A stretch of 64,000 nucleotides of DNA from Pontibacter burrus (GCF_010686685.1 NZ_JAAGWD010000006.1:62001-126000), one strand, 5' to 3'. Positions 9,641 through 19,047 are shown, counted from the stretch's first letter. Program-made: numbers and translations. The notes: generated from the letters alone by a model not told the origin.

Positions 9641-11743
9641 TTAGCCTCTGAAGGCCTGTAACTGGCGATTCAGCTGATCGATGCGCTGTTGTGCATCTGC
9701 TATTCTGCCTTCATACTCCTCGCGTAATTTGTCGGCGTTTTTAGAACGTGCAAAAAACTCGATGTTGGTGCGCAGCGTCTGGATGTCGTTCTGCAGTTGC
9801 GAAATCTCCCTGCGGATCGTTTGCTCTTTCTGGTAGAGTTTCTGGGAAGCATCCGGACTGCTTTTCAGCCTTTCTACCTGTAGTTTAACGATTCGCTCAT
9901 TACGTTCTTCCAGATCTAGGCCAGGTACGCGCTCCAGGTACTTCTCCATCAAAGAGATAAATTTCTCCTCCACTTTCGGGCTGGTTCGCTGATTGTGCTG
10001 ATCCAGGGCGCGCCATTCATTCACGAACTGCTCATACTCTTCCATGCTACTGGTAGCAGTTGGCTGAGAAAGCTTATCAGAAATGCGGCTGGTCAGCTCC
10101 ATTTTCTCAGCAGATAGTTTCTCTATCTCAGAGCTGCGTTGCTGCTCTTGCGCTTGCTTACGGTCAAAGAACTCGTTGCAGGCACTACGGAAGCGTTGCC
10201 AGATCTTATCAGAATATTTATCAGGAACGCGACCTATAGTTTTCCATTTCTTCTGCAACTGAATCAGTTTTTCTTTGGTCGAGTTCCAATCGTTGCTGTC
10301 TTTCAGGGCCTCAGCCTGTTCGCATAGTTCTGTCTTCAGGCGCAGGTTTTGCATTTTCTGCTCATCAAGTCCTTTAAAGAACTGATTCTTATGTTGGAAA
10401 AAGGCTTTATAGTTACCCCAGAAGTTTTTGTTAATTTCTTCGGCGTACTCTTTTGGTACCAGGCCGGCTGCATCCCACTCTTCCTTCAGTTTCTGAATTT
10501 CGTCAGTTTTGTCGCGCCACTCGTTTATGCGGTCGGTATTAAAGTTCTGATATTGCTGCAGGCGTTCTAATAATGCACGCTTTTTCTCCAGGTTTTGCAT
10601 TTCCGTTACGCGGCGCTCTTCCTGGTATAGTTTGCGGCGCGTATGAACTTTCTCAGATGCCTGAATAAAACGTTCCCAGATCGGGTCGCGCTGGTCGTTA
10701 GGCACCGGGCCAATGTTCTTCCACTCTTCGTGCAGGTGGCGCAGTTCTTCCAGTGCCTTGTTAATGGACTGCTCCTGCTGCAGGGCTTCTGCTCTATCTA
10801 TAAGCTGTAGTTTGGCATCCAGGTTACGCTTACGGTCCAGTTCTTTCAGTTCATAAAAGATGCTGCGGTTATTATAGAAAATATCGAGGAGTGCGTGATA
10901 AGAATCCCATAGTTGCTGCGCCTCTCCTGCGGGCACAGGACCAATGCTTTTCCATTCAGCCTGTAGTTTCTTCAATTCATCAGCACTGCTTTTTGTTTCT
11001 GCCGATTCTACCAGCTCGCGTAGGCGACCCAATAATTCCTGTTTGCGCTCCAGGTTACGATGGCGCTGTTCTTCCAACTGCTGGCGCTCCTGAAAACGTG
11101 CCTCGCGGTATGCAGTAAGCAGTTTCTCAAGTTCCTGGTGCTCCAGCGAAGCATGATAATCAAAATCTTCATCAGTGCCGCCTTCCTGTTTAAAACGGTC
11201 CAATGCCTCGGCTTTTTCAGCCTGAAAGCGTTGGTCGTACAGGCGCTGGAGTTCATTTATAGTCCGGTGTTTTTTTCGGGCATCGCCGCGTTTCAGAACT
11301 GCCGTAAGGTGGTTACGCAGCTCATCTATTGTCAATAATGTGTAGTCGGTATGATCTTCCTCCTCCAGCTCTTCTTCATCGTGGTGATCGATGTGGCTGG
11401 TTTCCGGGGCTGGTGTAGCAGCTGTAGTTTGGGCTTCAGTAGCATCCTGGGTTGGCTCATCTATAGTTTCCGCCAGAGCATCTGCCATTACTCCGGTGTG
11501 CTGTTCCGTTGTTTTTGCTTCCTCCTCAGAACTCAGGTCAGGGCTTATTCCCGGCTGATCTTCTTTAGGCACTACACTTTCTGCAGCCTTTTCGGGTTGC
11601 TCAGGTGCAGCTGGTTCCTGCTGATCTTCATTTTTAGGTTGCAGCGAATCAGGTTGTTCGTTCTGCTCGTTTGCTGCATTTAAATTCTCAGGCTTATTAG
11701 CCTCAGCTCCGGTGGTGTCCAGATCCTTGTTTTCTGTAGTCAT
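9641..11743 (-). CDS. DUF349 domain-containing protein
   Basis: A 700-residue cytoplasmic protein. The first ~130 residues are acidic, low-complexity and rich in Glu/Gln/Ala (likely disordered). Then come repeated three-helix DUF349 units, each with a Trp and a G-P-V-P turn, for example WKSIGPVPAGEAQQLWDSY, EEWKNIGPVPNDQRDPIW, EEWDAAGLVPKEYAEE and KKWKTIGRVPDKYSDKIW. The C-terminal ~100 residues form a coiled coil. DUF349 proteins are widespread in Bacteroidota; their role is unknown. The gene starts 30 bp behind the YqgE gene and is probably co-transcribed with it. Confidence 0.92.
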   Translation of the reverse strand: MTTENKDLDTTGAEANKPENLNAANEQNEQPDSLQPKNEDQQEPAAPEQPEKAAESVVPKEDQPGISPDLSSEEEAKTTEQHTGVMADALAETIDEPTQDATEAQTTAATPAPETSHIDHHDEEELEEEDHTDYTLLTIDELRNHLTAVLKRGDARKKHRTINELQRLYDQRFQAEKAEALDRFKQEGGTDEDFDYHASLEHQELEKLLTAYREARFQERQQLEEQRHRNLERKQELLGRLRELVESAETKSSADELKKLQAEWKSIGPVPAGEAQQLWDSYHALLDIFYNNRSIFYELKELDRKRNLDAKLQLIDRAEALQQEQSINKALEELRHLHEEWKNIGPVPNDQRDPIWERFIQASEKVHTRRKLYQEERRVTEMQNLEKKRALLERLQQYQNFNTDRINEWRDKTDEIQKLKEEWDAAGLVPKEYAEEINKNFWGNYKAFFQHKNQFFKGLDEQKMQNLRLKTELCEQAEALKDSNDWNSTKEKLIQLQKKWKTIGRVPDKYSDKIWQRFRSACNEFFDRKQAQEQQRSSEIEKLSAEKMELTSRISDKLSQPTATSSMEEYEQFVNEWRALDQHNQRTSPKVEEKFISLMEKYLERVPGLDLEERNERIVKLQVERLKSSPDASQKLYQKEQTIRREISQLQNDIQTLRTNIEFFARSKNADKLREEYEGRIADAQQRIDQLNRQLQAFRG

Positions 11744-11773
11744 TTTAAGGATTACGTTTACAATGTACCAACA

Positions 11774-12358
11774 TTAGTTCAGGCGAGGGTCTACCGGATA
11801 GTTTGATAGCACCTTATACTTGCCCCCCATCTGGCGTAGGATGCTTCGCCAGAGAGTATCTGCCTCTAAATTAAACAATTTATTCACAGCATTGTTATTT
11901 ACTATCCAAACATTTTTGTCAATCTCTTCCTGTAATTGTCCGGGTGTCCAGCCGGAGTAGCCCAGAAAAAAGCGGATATCGGCAGAAGTCACTATTCCGG
12001 CCCCGATCATGGTGCGCAGCATCTCAAAATCTCCACCCCAATACAGCTCTTCGCCTAATTTCACGGCCTGTGCCAGGTTTGGCAAACGATGGATATAGTG
12101 TAAAGTATTGTACTGAACAGGGCCACCAATACCAAGCGTTACATCAAAATCGTCGTTATAAATATCAACTACATCAGAAAGCTTAAGGTTAGACAGGCGA
12201 TTAAGTACCAAACCGAAAGTGCCTTCACCTTCGTCGTGGTTGCAAAGCAGAATTACAGAACGCTCAAAATTGGGATCACCCAAAAAAGGTTCTGAAATTA
12301 GTATGCTACCACTCTGTATCTTAGCTGCCTTTTCTTCTTCCATCATCTGTATAATCAA
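11774..12358 (-). CDS. YqgE/AlgH family protein
   Basis: A 194-residue protein. The pattern SGSILISEPFLGDPNFERSVILLCNHDEGEGTFGLVLNR (quoted in part), the GGPVQ block and the late GYSGWTPGQLQEEI block are diagnostic of the YqgE/AlgH family (DUF179). The family has a defined fold but no agreed biochemical function. The first five residues MIIQM may be an extension, because MEEEKAAKIQ is another plausible start. It lies immediately upstream of the DUF349 gene, a pairing that suggests co-expression. Confidence 0.92.
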   Translation of the reverse strand: MIIQMMEEEKAAKIQSGSILISEPFLGDPNFERSVILLCNHDEGEGTFGLVLNRLSNLKLSDVVDIYNDDFDVTLGIGGPVQYNTLHYIHRLPNLAQAVKLGEELYWGGDFEMLRTMIGAGIVTSADIRFFLGYSGWTPGQLQEEIDKNVWIVNNNAVNKLFNLEADTLWRSILRQMGGKYKVLSNYPVDPRLN

Positions 12359-12515
12359 ATCGCGTTCTGTTCTGTTGTTCTATACCCGATACTGATTTAA
12401 CGTTGTTTTGTTCATTCTTACGCAAACTATGCGCTGTGGTATCAAGCTATGCGACGGTATACCAACTAAGGTAGTGTTATAAACTATAAGTTATAGAACA
12501 CAGCAGATATTTTCC

Positions 12516-12523
12516 TAATTTTG
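12516..12523 (+). promoter_or_regulatory. Putative -7 box (TAATTTTG) for pdxH
   Basis: The box matches TAnnTTTG and lies 20 nt upstream of the pdxH ATG. No TTG is present 19 nt further upstream, so support is from the -7 element alone. Confidence 0.45.
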
Positions 12524-12542
12524 AGCAAAACGATCTTGCTTT

Positions 12543-13193
12543 ATGTCTTTGTTACCTAATATAGCCGCCATCCGGAAAAACTATGCACTGAAGTCGCTCA
12601 CGGAAGATTCTGTAGCGCAGGACCCTATTCTACAGTTCAGAATATGGATGGAGGAAGCGCTTGCTGCCGAAGTGGTGGAGCCAACCGCGATGGTTCTTTC
12701 TACGGCAACCGCAGCCGGCAGGCCTTCGGCCAGAGTTGTATTGCTGAAAGATGTTACCGCAAATGGTTTTGTGTTCTTTACCAACTATAGCAGCCGCAAA
12801 GGCAGTAACATGCATGATAACCCTTTTGCTGCGCTTACGTTTTTCTGGCCGGAGCTGGAACGACAGGTGCGCATAGAAGGCAGCATACAGAAAGTAGAGC
12901 CTGCTGTATCGGATGCTTATTTTAAGAGCCGTCCCAAAGGGAGCCAAATTGGGGCCTGGGCATCGCCACAGAGCCAGTCCATCAGCAGCCGCGAAGTACT
13001 GGAGAAAGCCGATGCTGCCTATAGTTTAGAGTTTGCTGAAACGGCAGAAATTCCGCGTCCGCCGCACTGGGGCGGCTATAGTTTGCAGCCGGATTATATC
13101 GAGTTCTGGCAAGGCCGTCCGAATCGCCTGCACGATCGCATCGTGTTTGAAAAGCAGGGCGCAGCCTGGGAGCTAAAACGTTTGGCGCCTTAA
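12543..13193 (+). CDS. pdxH: Pyridoxamine 5'-phosphate oxidase
   Basis: A 216-residue FMN enzyme that oxidises pyridoxamine- or pyridoxine-5'-phosphate to PLP, the last step of vitamin B6 synthesis and salvage. Family motifs are present in order: RVVLLKDVTANGFVFFTNYSS (FMN/substrate loop, quoted in part), the FFWPELERQVRIEG block, GAWASPQS, and the C-terminal PHWGGY with FWQGRPNRLHDR, which binds PLP and FMN. Length is normal. It is the first gene of a + strand run with the DUF1015 gene, maf and an rRNA methyltransferase. Two CTATAG motifs lie near the 3' end. Confidence 0.97.
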   Translation: MSLLPNIAAIRKNYALKSLTEDSVAQDPILQFRIWMEEALAAEVVEPTAMVLSTATAAGRPSARVVLLKDVTANGFVFFTNYSSRKGSNMHDNPFAALTFFWPELERQVRIEGSIQKVEPAVSDAYFKSRPKGSQIGAWASPQSQSISSREVLEKADAAYSLEFAETAEIPRPPHWGGYSLQPDYIEFWQGRPNRLHDRIVFEKQGAAWELKRLAP

Positions 13194-13243
13194 TGCGTTA
13201 GGTGCTATCAACTACCTGAAATTAATACGACCTACCCTACAAA

Positions 13244-14542
13244 ATGGCAGAGATATTACCCTTAAAAGCCTGGCGCTACAGCCATTTCCTGAACCATAAT
13301 ATAGAAGAGCTTACGTCTCCTCTATTCGATGTGGTTTCTGCGAAACAGCGTGAGGCCCTGTACCGCAATCCTTATAACAGCATTCACTTATCTGTACCGC
13401 GTGGCGAGCAACCAGCGGATGAAGCTGCTTACCTGCTGGAGCAATGGAAAGAAAAAGGCGTTATTCAACAGGATCCCTTGCCAGGCATTTATGTGTATTA
13501 CCAGTACTTTAAACTGGCCGGCGCCGACAGGGAATATTGCCGCAAAGGTTTTATCTGCCATATTAAAGCTTATGATTGGCACGAGCGCGTTTTGCTCCGC
13601 CACGAGAACACCATACCAAGCGCCGTTAACGACCGCATCGACCTGCTGGCCAAAACACAGCTAAACAGCAGCGCAACGCACGGCCTTTATACCGACCCTG
13701 AATTTATTCTGGAGCGCTACATGGACGAGAGTATAAAGTCGCCGATATATGAGACTGAAGATTACCAGGGCGTACGCGATGTACTGGCTGTAATTCACGA
13801 CCGCGACGTGATACAGCTATTTATGGATGTGCTGCGCGAAAAGCAGGTGCTTCTAGCAGACGGGCATCACCGCTATGAAGGCTCCCTGGAATACCGCAAA
13901 CGCATGATGGCGCAGAATCCGGCACATACAGGTTTTGAAGCCTACAATTACCACCTGATGTACCTGACTAATACCGAAGCCGATGACCTGCGAATCCTGC
14001 CAACCCACCGGGTACTGCAGAATATCAGCATATCCGACGAGGAATTTCTGGATAGGCTGAGTGCATATTTTACCATCATACCGAAAGAAGACCCCGTAGA
14101 GCTGAACGAGGTTATAGTTGGCAAAAAATGGGCCTTCGGATTATACCTTTCCGGAAACGCCTTCAAGATCCGTCTAAAGCCGGAGGTGCACCACCTGATT
14201 GATTGGGACGTACCGCAGGAAGTAAAGGACCTGGACCTGACCGTGATGCATTATTTTGTTTTCCAGCAGGTATTGGGAATTGACCCGGAAGTGCAGCGTA
14301 ATTATAGCGGCCTGAGCTATGAACGTAATTTTACTACTTGTATACGGCAGGTGGATACCGGTTCGGCCAGGCTGGCGCTTATTACCAATGATGTAAGCAT
14401 GGAGCAGGTAAAACGTGTATGCTATAGTGGTGCCATTATGCCACAAAAGTCTACGTTCTTTTACCCGAAAGTTATCTGCGGATTTTTATTTAGCTCGATC
14501 AAAGAAGATGAATTTATCACGGCCCCTGCTGCTTGCCTCTAA
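13244..14542 (+). CDS. DUF1015 family protein
   Basis: A 432-residue cytoplasmic protein. The N-terminus AEILPLKAWRY, a central LLADGHHRYEGSLEYRK block and ILPTHRVL are typical of DUF1015 (PF06245). Some members of this family have been linked to serine kinase activity (SerK in archaea), so a free-serine or small-molecule kinase role is conceivable but is inference. It follows pdxH by 50 bp and overlaps maf by 35 bp, which suggests a shared transcript. Confidence 0.9.
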   Translation: MAEILPLKAWRYSHFLNHNIEELTSPLFDVVSAKQREALYRNPYNSIHLSVPRGEQPADEAAYLLEQWKEKGVIQQDPLPGIYVYYQYFKLAGADREYCRKGFICHIKAYDWHERVLLRHENTIPSAVNDRIDLLAKTQLNSSATHGLYTDPEFILERYMDESIKSPIYETEDYQGVRDVLAVIHDRDVIQLFMDVLREKQVLLADGHHRYEGSLEYRKRMMAQNPAHTGFEAYNYHLMYLTNTEADDLRILPTHRVLQNISISDEEFLDRLSAYFTIIPKEDPVELNEVIVGKKWAFGLYLSGNAFKIRLKPEVHHLIDWDVPQEVKDLDLTVMHYFVFQQVLGIDPEVQRNYSGLSYERNFTTCIRQVDTGSARLALITNDVSMEQVKRVCYSGAIMPQKSTFFYPKVICGFLFSSIKEDEFITAPAACL

Positions 14543-15095
14543 CTCGCCGCGGCGCAAAGAATTACTGGCCGGCCTGGGACTAAGCTTCGAAGTATTTGTA
14601 AAGGAAGTACACGAAGACTTTCCGGCAGAACTGAAGCGTGAAGAAATAGCTACTTACCTGGCTTCGCATAAAGCCGACCAGTACAAAGATGCCCTGCAGG
14701 ACCAATTGCTGATTACGGCAGATACGATTGTTTGCCTAGGTGACAAGGTGCTGAACAAACCAACTGATGCTACAGAAGCTTACCAAATGCTCCGTTCACT
14801 TTCTGGTACCAGCCACCAGGTAATTACAGGGGTTTGCATCCTGAGCCGCGAGCAGAAAACCATTTTTTATGACACCACCACGGTCTTTTTCAAAGAGTTA
14901 ACCGATCAGGAGATCAATTACTACATCAACAACTATAAACCCTTCGACAAAGCCGGCGCTTACGGCATACAGGAGTGGATCGGGAAGATTGGCATTGAAC
15001 GGATTGAAGGTTCTTACTTTAACGTGGTGGGCTTACCCGTTCAGAAACTATACCAGCACCTGGTTAAGCTTGGTTACCTGGCTGTAAATTCCTGA
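14508..15095 (+). CDS. maf: Maf-like nucleotide pyrophosphatase
   Basis: A 195-residue Maf/YhdE-type nucleoside triphosphate pyrophosphatase that hydrolyses dTTP/UTP or modified nucleotides. The signature LLLASNSPRRKELL is at the N-terminus, followed by ADTIVCLGDKVLNKP and the GSYFNVVGLP block near the C-terminus. I chose the ATG at 14508: an in-frame ATG at 14415 would add 31 residues unrelated to the family, whereas 14508 places the signature at residue ~6. The gene therefore overlaps the DUF1015 gene by 35 bp. Confidence 0.93.
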   Translation: MNLSRPLLLASNSPRRKELLAGLGLSFEVFVKEVHEDFPAELKREEIATYLASHKADQYKDALQDQLLITADTIVCLGDKVLNKPTDATEAYQMLRSLSGTSHQVITGVCILSREQKTIFYDTTTVFFKELTDQEINYYINNYKPFDKAGAYGIQEWIGKIGIERIEGSYFNVVGLPVQKLYQHLVKLGYLAVNS

Positions 15096-15139
15096 CCGGT
15101 TTTTTTCTTTTCCATAACAACTATAAAAACTTGAATTAT

Positions 15140-15147
15140 TACTTTTG
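15140..15147 (+). promoter_or_regulatory. Putative -7 box (TACTTTTG)
   Basis: A perfect TAnnTTTG box between maf and the methyltransferase gene. No TTG lies at the ideal distance. It predicts a transcript start near 15153. Confidence 0.4.
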
Positions 15148-15213
15148 CAGGTTGTTTATACTTTTTGAATGACGAATAGTAATAAACACCAGTCAATAAC
15201 CAGCAGTAATTCA

Positions 15214-16398
15214 ATGTCTTTTATAAAATTATATTTAGCGCCGGGTAAGGAACATTCACTTCAACGCATGCACCCGTGGGTCTTCTCCGGGGCAATTCGC
15301 AAAGCCGACGGAGAGCCTGAAGAAGGCGAAATTGTAGAAGTGTACTCCAGCAAGCGCGAGTTTCTGGGTATGGGCCATTATGCGCTGGGCTCTATAGCCG
15401 TGCGTATTTTCTCTTTTGAGCAGGTAGAGCCAAACTATAGTTTCTGGAAAAGCAAAGTGCAACAGGCCTACGATTACCGCCAGCGCCTTGGCCTGACAGA
15501 TAATCCTTATACCGATGTATACCGCCTGATTTATGCCGAAGGTGATGGCGTACCGGGTCTTATAGTAGATGTATATAAAGATACCGCCGTAGTGCAGACG
15601 CATACGCTGGGTATGTATAACGTGCGTGAGTATGTGAGCCAGGCGCTACAGGAAATATACGGCTCTAAACTTCGTGCTGTGTACGATAAAAGCGCCGAAT
15701 CGCTGCCACAGAAGTCGGTGCCGGATGCTGTAAACGGGTATTTGTTCGGAGAATCGGAAGGTGGCTTAGTAGTTACCGAAAACGGGAATAAGTTTTTTAT
15801 AGATTGGGAAAGCGGCCAGAAAACCGGATTCTTTATTGACCAGCGTGAAAATCGTGACCTGCTGGCGCGTTATGTAAAAGACAAGTCAGTACTGAATACT
15901 TTCTGCTATACTGGAGGCTTTTCTGTTTACGCTTTAAATGCTGGCGCCGAATCGGTGCACTCGGTAGATGTTTCTAAGAAAGCCATCGACTTAACGATAA
16001 AGAACGGCGATTTGAGCAATGCGCCTGACCGCCACGAAGCGTTTGCATTAGATACTTTTGATTTCCTGAAAGGAAAAGAAAACCTGTATGATGTGATCGT
16101 ACTGGACCCTCCTGCTTTTGCCAAAAGCCAGAAAGTACGACATAACGCGGTTATGGGCTACAAACGCCTGAATGCCGAAGCAATGAAGAAAATTAAACCA
16201 GGTGGTATTCTGTTTACTTTCTCGTGCTCGCAGGTAGTTGACAAGTACTTGTTCAATAATACCATAATGGCAGCTGCTATTGAGGCCGGCCGAAAAATAA
16301 GGGTGATGCACCACCTCTCCCAGCCTGCCGATCACCCGATTTCCATTTTCCACCCCGAAGGCGAATACCTGAAAGGCCTGGTGCTATCTGTAGAGTAA
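15214..16398 (+). CDS. Class I SAM-dependent 23S rRNA methyltransferase (RlmI/RlmK-like)
   Basis: About 394 residues. An N-terminal PUA-like part (KLYLAPGKEHSLQRMHPWVFSGAI) is followed by an EEHD-type insert and a Rossmann methyltransferase domain with DWESGQKTGFFIDQREN, the SAM loop NTFCYTGGFSVYAL, and the catalytic-region motif VLDPPAFAKS, then FSCSQVV with the conserved Cys. This is the RlmI (m5C1962) family of E. coli. An ATG at 15169 would add 15 polar residues. I prefer 15214 because family members start just before KLYL and the -7 box at 15140 leaves a normal leader. Confidence 0.9.
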   Translation: MSFIKLYLAPGKEHSLQRMHPWVFSGAIRKADGEPEEGEIVEVYSSKREFLGMGHYALGSIAVRIFSFEQVEPNYSFWKSKVQQAYDYRQRLGLTDNPYTDVYRLIYAEGDGVPGLIVDVYKDTAVVQTHTLGMYNVREYVSQALQEIYGSKLRAVYDKSAESLPQKSVPDAVNGYLFGESEGGLVVTENGNKFFIDWESGQKTGFFIDQRENRDLLARYVKDKSVLNTFCYTGGFSVYALNAGAESVHSVDVSKKAIDLTIKNGDLSNAPDRHEAFALDTFDFLKGKENLYDVIVLDPPAFAKSQKVRHNAVMGYKRLNAEAMKKIKPGGILFTFSCSQVVDKYLFNNTIMAAAIEAGRKIRVMHHLSQPADHPISIFHPEGEYLKGLVLSVE

Positions 16399-16454
16399 GC
16401 TATAGTTAGCAAGTTTGGAAGTTTGAAGTTTAGAGAGTCTACCAAACTATAAAT

Positions 16455-16493
16455 AAAAGAGCCGGCGCAACTATAGACTGCATCGGCTCTTTT
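16455..16493. terminator. Bidirectional terminator with motif in loop
   Basis: AAAAGAGCCG (16455-16464) pairs with CGGCTCTTTT (16484-16493). It separates the convergent rRNA methyltransferase genes. The loop contains an AACTATAG motif (16469-16476). Confidence 0.8.
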
Positions 16494-16503
16494 TTATTCC
16501 ATA

Positions 16504-16570
16504 TGTCATCCCGAAGGTAATGAGCAATCTCAAATTCTAAATAGATCTCCCAGTTCGTTTAGATGACATC
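16504..16570. repeat. TGTCATCC-type intergenic repeat
   Basis: The segment begins TGTCATCCCGAAGGT and ends with TTTAGATGACAT, an inverted partner. A related TGTCATCCTGAG start occurs at 63978. Such TGTCATCC elements recur between genes in many Bacteroidota; I recognise the type from general knowledge. Confidence 0.45.
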
Positions 16571-16576
16571 TATCGG

Positions 16577-17980
16577 TTATTGTAGTACAGAATTTCCGGG
16601 TAATTCGGCTGGTAGATCCATTCGGATGCGCCACTCTTTTGGATAATAATTATTGATGCGGTTGCCGATCTGTTTTGCCCAGCCAAGTGGACGGTTTCTG
16701 TAGTGGAGTAAAACCCAGTCGGTGCCGTGCGTGCCCAGGCAAATATCCTCTTTGCGCAGATAACGAATCGCCTGTTCAAGTGTAAGCTCCTGCGTCTGAA
16801 AAGCTTCCTGGTTAAGATGCTGTGAAAGGGCCAGCGGCTGTAAAGGCTTCACTTTTTTACCGGCTACTTCGGCTACCTGTGTGCCGCCATATACCACGTA
16901 TAGTTTCTGATATACCTCATCGGCTGCTTCAAATAAGTTTTCGGGTACAGTAAAGATGGTTTCGTTATGCTGCACCCAGGCAAAATCGTCCGGATTCTGG
17001 AGCCAGTTCTGTACCAGTGCTTTTTCTTTTTTGCCGGCTTCCTGTAGTTTGTATTTCTTTTTCTTACCCGAACTATAGTTTGTTTCTTCTGCTTCGCCGG
17101 ACTTGCGCATAACAGCTAAAAAGAAGCCCTCGCCCTGCACAGCATGGGGGTAAAAACGATAACCTTCTACGCCGTGTAATGCTGAGCGCTTGATTCCCCA
17201 ACAGTCTTCATAATTTATAGTTACTGGTTGGGCATTCTCCTGCTTTGCCAGCCAGGCCATATTCTCTTCATTTTCGGCTTCGTTCCAAGTGCATGTACTG
17301 TAAATAAGCACGCCACCCGGTTTCAGGGCTCCCCAAACATCAGACAGTATACGTTGCTGGCGACGCGCGCAAAGCTGCACGTTTTCTTCCGACCACTCTC
17401 CTATAGCTTGCGGATCTTTGCGGAACATGCCTTCGCCGCTGCAGGGAGCATCAACTACCATTACATCAAAAAAGTCAGTTAGTCTGCTGAAATCGCGTGG
17501 GTCGTTATTGGTTACCAGCACATTTACGGAACCCCACTTGGCTATATTTTCGGCCAGAATGGTAGCGCGACTTTTAATAACTTCATTGGATACAAGCAGG
17601 CTGTCGGGAGATATAAGGCTGGCCAGGTGTGTGGATTTACCGCCGGGGGCACCGCAGAGGTCCAGTACCTGAAGCGGCTGATTAAGGTCTATAGTTTGTT
17701 GCAGGGCATGCTCCAGAAACATGGAACTGGCTTCCTGTACGTAATAAGTGCCGGCGTGTAAAAGTGGGTCGAGGGTAAAGGCGGGGCGTTCGGTTAAATA
17801 GTAACCGGATGTGGTCCAGGGAACCTGGGGCAAGGCTATGTTATGCTGAAATTTGTTCCGGTTTACCCGGATGCTTACTGGGGGTGTTTGCTGCAGCGCC
17901 TGTTGGAAGTTTTGGAAGTTTTCACCTAACAGCCGCTGCATGCGAGACTCGAAGGTTATCGGGAGTTTTATCATGTGCAA
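16577..17980 (-). CDS. RsmF/NOL1-NOP2-Sun family RNA m5C methyltransferase
   Basis: A 467-residue SAM-dependent rRNA cytosine-5 methyltransferase. Motifs are SIRVNRNK, YYVQEASSM, the SAM-binding LDLCGAPGGKSTHL, DAPCSGEG with one catalytic Cys, and YSTCTWNEAENE with the other. The C-terminal ~170 residues resemble the PUA-like domain of RsmF (E. coli 16S C1407). MHMIKLP leaves two possible starts two codons apart. It is the last gene of a minus-strand run with the Nudix gene 26 bp upstream. It contains four CTATAG motifs. Confidence 0.92.
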   Translation of the reverse strand: MHMIKLPITFESRMQRLLGENFQNFQQALQQTPPVSIRVNRNKFQHNIALPQVPWTTSGYYLTERPAFTLDPLLHAGTYYVQEASSMFLEHALQQTIDLNQPLQVLDLCGAPGGKSTHLASLISPDSLLVSNEVIKSRATILAENIAKWGSVNVLVTNNDPRDFSRLTDFFDVMVVDAPCSGEGMFRKDPQAIGEWSEENVQLCARRQQRILSDVWGALKPGGVLIYSTCTWNEAENEENMAWLAKQENAQPVTINYEDCWGIKRSALHGVEGYRFYPHAVQGEGFFLAVMRKSGEAEETNYSSGKKKKYKLQEAGKKEKALVQNWLQNPDDFAWVQHNETIFTVPENLFEAADEVYQKLYVVYGGTQVAEVAGKKVKPLQPLALSQHLNQEAFQTQELTLEQAIRYLRKEDICLGTHGTDWVLLHYRNRPLGWAKQIGNRINNYYPKEWRIRMDLPAELPGNSVLQ

Positions 17981-18006
17981 ATTTAGTGATTCCCAGAAAA
18001 GCAGTT

Positions 18007-18402
18007 CTATAGTTGCATTCTTTTCAGTTGTAAATATTCTTCAACTATGGGAATATCGGCAGGGCACCAACTAAAGTTTAGCAGCGTATCTATAGTTGCC
18101 CAACTATAGGCCTGGTGTTCTGCCAGCAAAATATTCCCCGATTGCAAACTACAGGTATACGGAATCAGTTCAATTGTGCTGGAACTATAGGTGTGTGTTA
18201 CCGGAACAAGGCGTTTGTGAGGAACTATAAGCAGGTTAAGCTCTTCCTGTATCTCGCGCACCAGGGCATCAGTTTCCGACTCGCCATCTTCTACCTTGCC
18301 ACCAGGGAATTCCCATAACAGCGGTTGCGCCATTTTGCTGCTGCGTTGGGTTATCAGCACAGTGCCTTTGTGTTCTATAATAGCGCATACTACCTGTATC
18401 AT
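18007..18402 (-). CDS. MutT-like Nudix hydrolase
   Basis: A 131-residue single-domain Nudix enzyme. The Nudix box GX5EX7REUXEE is seen in GGKVEDGESETDALVREIQEEL (part), so it hydrolyses nucleoside-diphosphate-linked substrates. The short length, VVCAIIEHKGTVLITQRS at the N-terminus and LWEFPGGK suggest an 8-oxo-dGTP diphosphatase (MutT type) that cleans the nucleotide pool. It lies between an outer-membrane protein gene and the RsmF-like gene with gaps of 26-27 bp. Four CTATAG motifs fall in or beside its 3' half, an unusually dense cluster. Confidence 0.92.
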   Translation of the reverse strand: MIQVVCAIIEHKGTVLITQRSSKMAQPLLWEFPGGKVEDGESETDALVREIQEELNLLIVPHKRLVPVTHTYSSSTIELIPYTCSLQSGNILLAEHQAYSWATIDTLLNFSWCPADIPIVEEYLQLKRMQL

Positions 18403-18429
18403 GGGAATTCCTGAGGGGTAAGGTTCTTT

Positions 18430-19047
18430 TTAGTTACGACGAGGCAATACACCAGTGATCGTTACACCAATGGCATTTGCTGAGTAAGAGAAGTTAGTCT
18501 GGTCTTTATACTTCATAGCTGTATAGGATAAACCAATGCCACTGTAGGCCACTTCAAAAACGGTTCCGGTAGCAGGCTTGATCGAAATATTATCGCCGAT
18601 GCCATCCGCATTAAAATTAATTGCCCGGTGAGTCACAATGCCAGCCCCGAATCTCAGTTTTTCGGTTGCCATCCAGTTCGCAGTAAAATGCATCGGAACG
18701 CGGGTAAGCCTGATGTGCGCATTATCGGCCTGGGTAGTTACGTACTTATAGCCTATAGTTGCCCGGAGCAGTAGTTGTTCTACATTTTTAAACTGGTATT
18801 CGGCTCCAATCGCTATCGAAACGCCCTGACCTGCCCTAACCGACTGGTCCTGGCCGTTTGTAAAATAAACCTTAGCTACTTCGTCGCCTCCGAACTCGAA
18901 AGCGCCGCCAAACAGGAACCTAACAGGCTTATAATCAGACTTTACTTCCTGCACATCAGAAGTGGTTACAGGAGGTGTAGAATTTTGAGCGATGGCACTA
19001 GAAAAGCAGCCAAGCCCTAAAAAGGAAAGGAGTAAAATTTTCTTCAT
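18430..19047 (-). CDS. Outer-membrane beta-barrel-like protein
   Basis: A 205-residue protein with a signal peptide (MKKILLLSFLGLGCFSSAIAQ). The mature part alternates polar and aromatic residues with repeated short strands (YQFKNVEQLLLRATIGYKYV, FEVAYSGIGLSYTAMKY), suggesting a small beta-barrel. No named family is recognised. It is the first gene of an apparent minus-strand transcript with the Nudix and RsmF-like genes. Confidence 0.82.
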   Translation of the reverse strand: MKKILLLSFLGLGCFSSAIAQNSTPPVTTSDVQEVKSDYKPVRFLFGGAFEFGGDEVAKVYFTNGQDQSVRAGQGVSIAIGAEYQFKNVEQLLLRATIGYKYVTTQADNAHIRLTRVPMHFTANWMATEKLRFGAGIVTHRAINFNADGIGDNISIKPATGTVFEVAYSGIGLSYTAMKYKDQTNFSYSANAIGVTITGVLPRRN

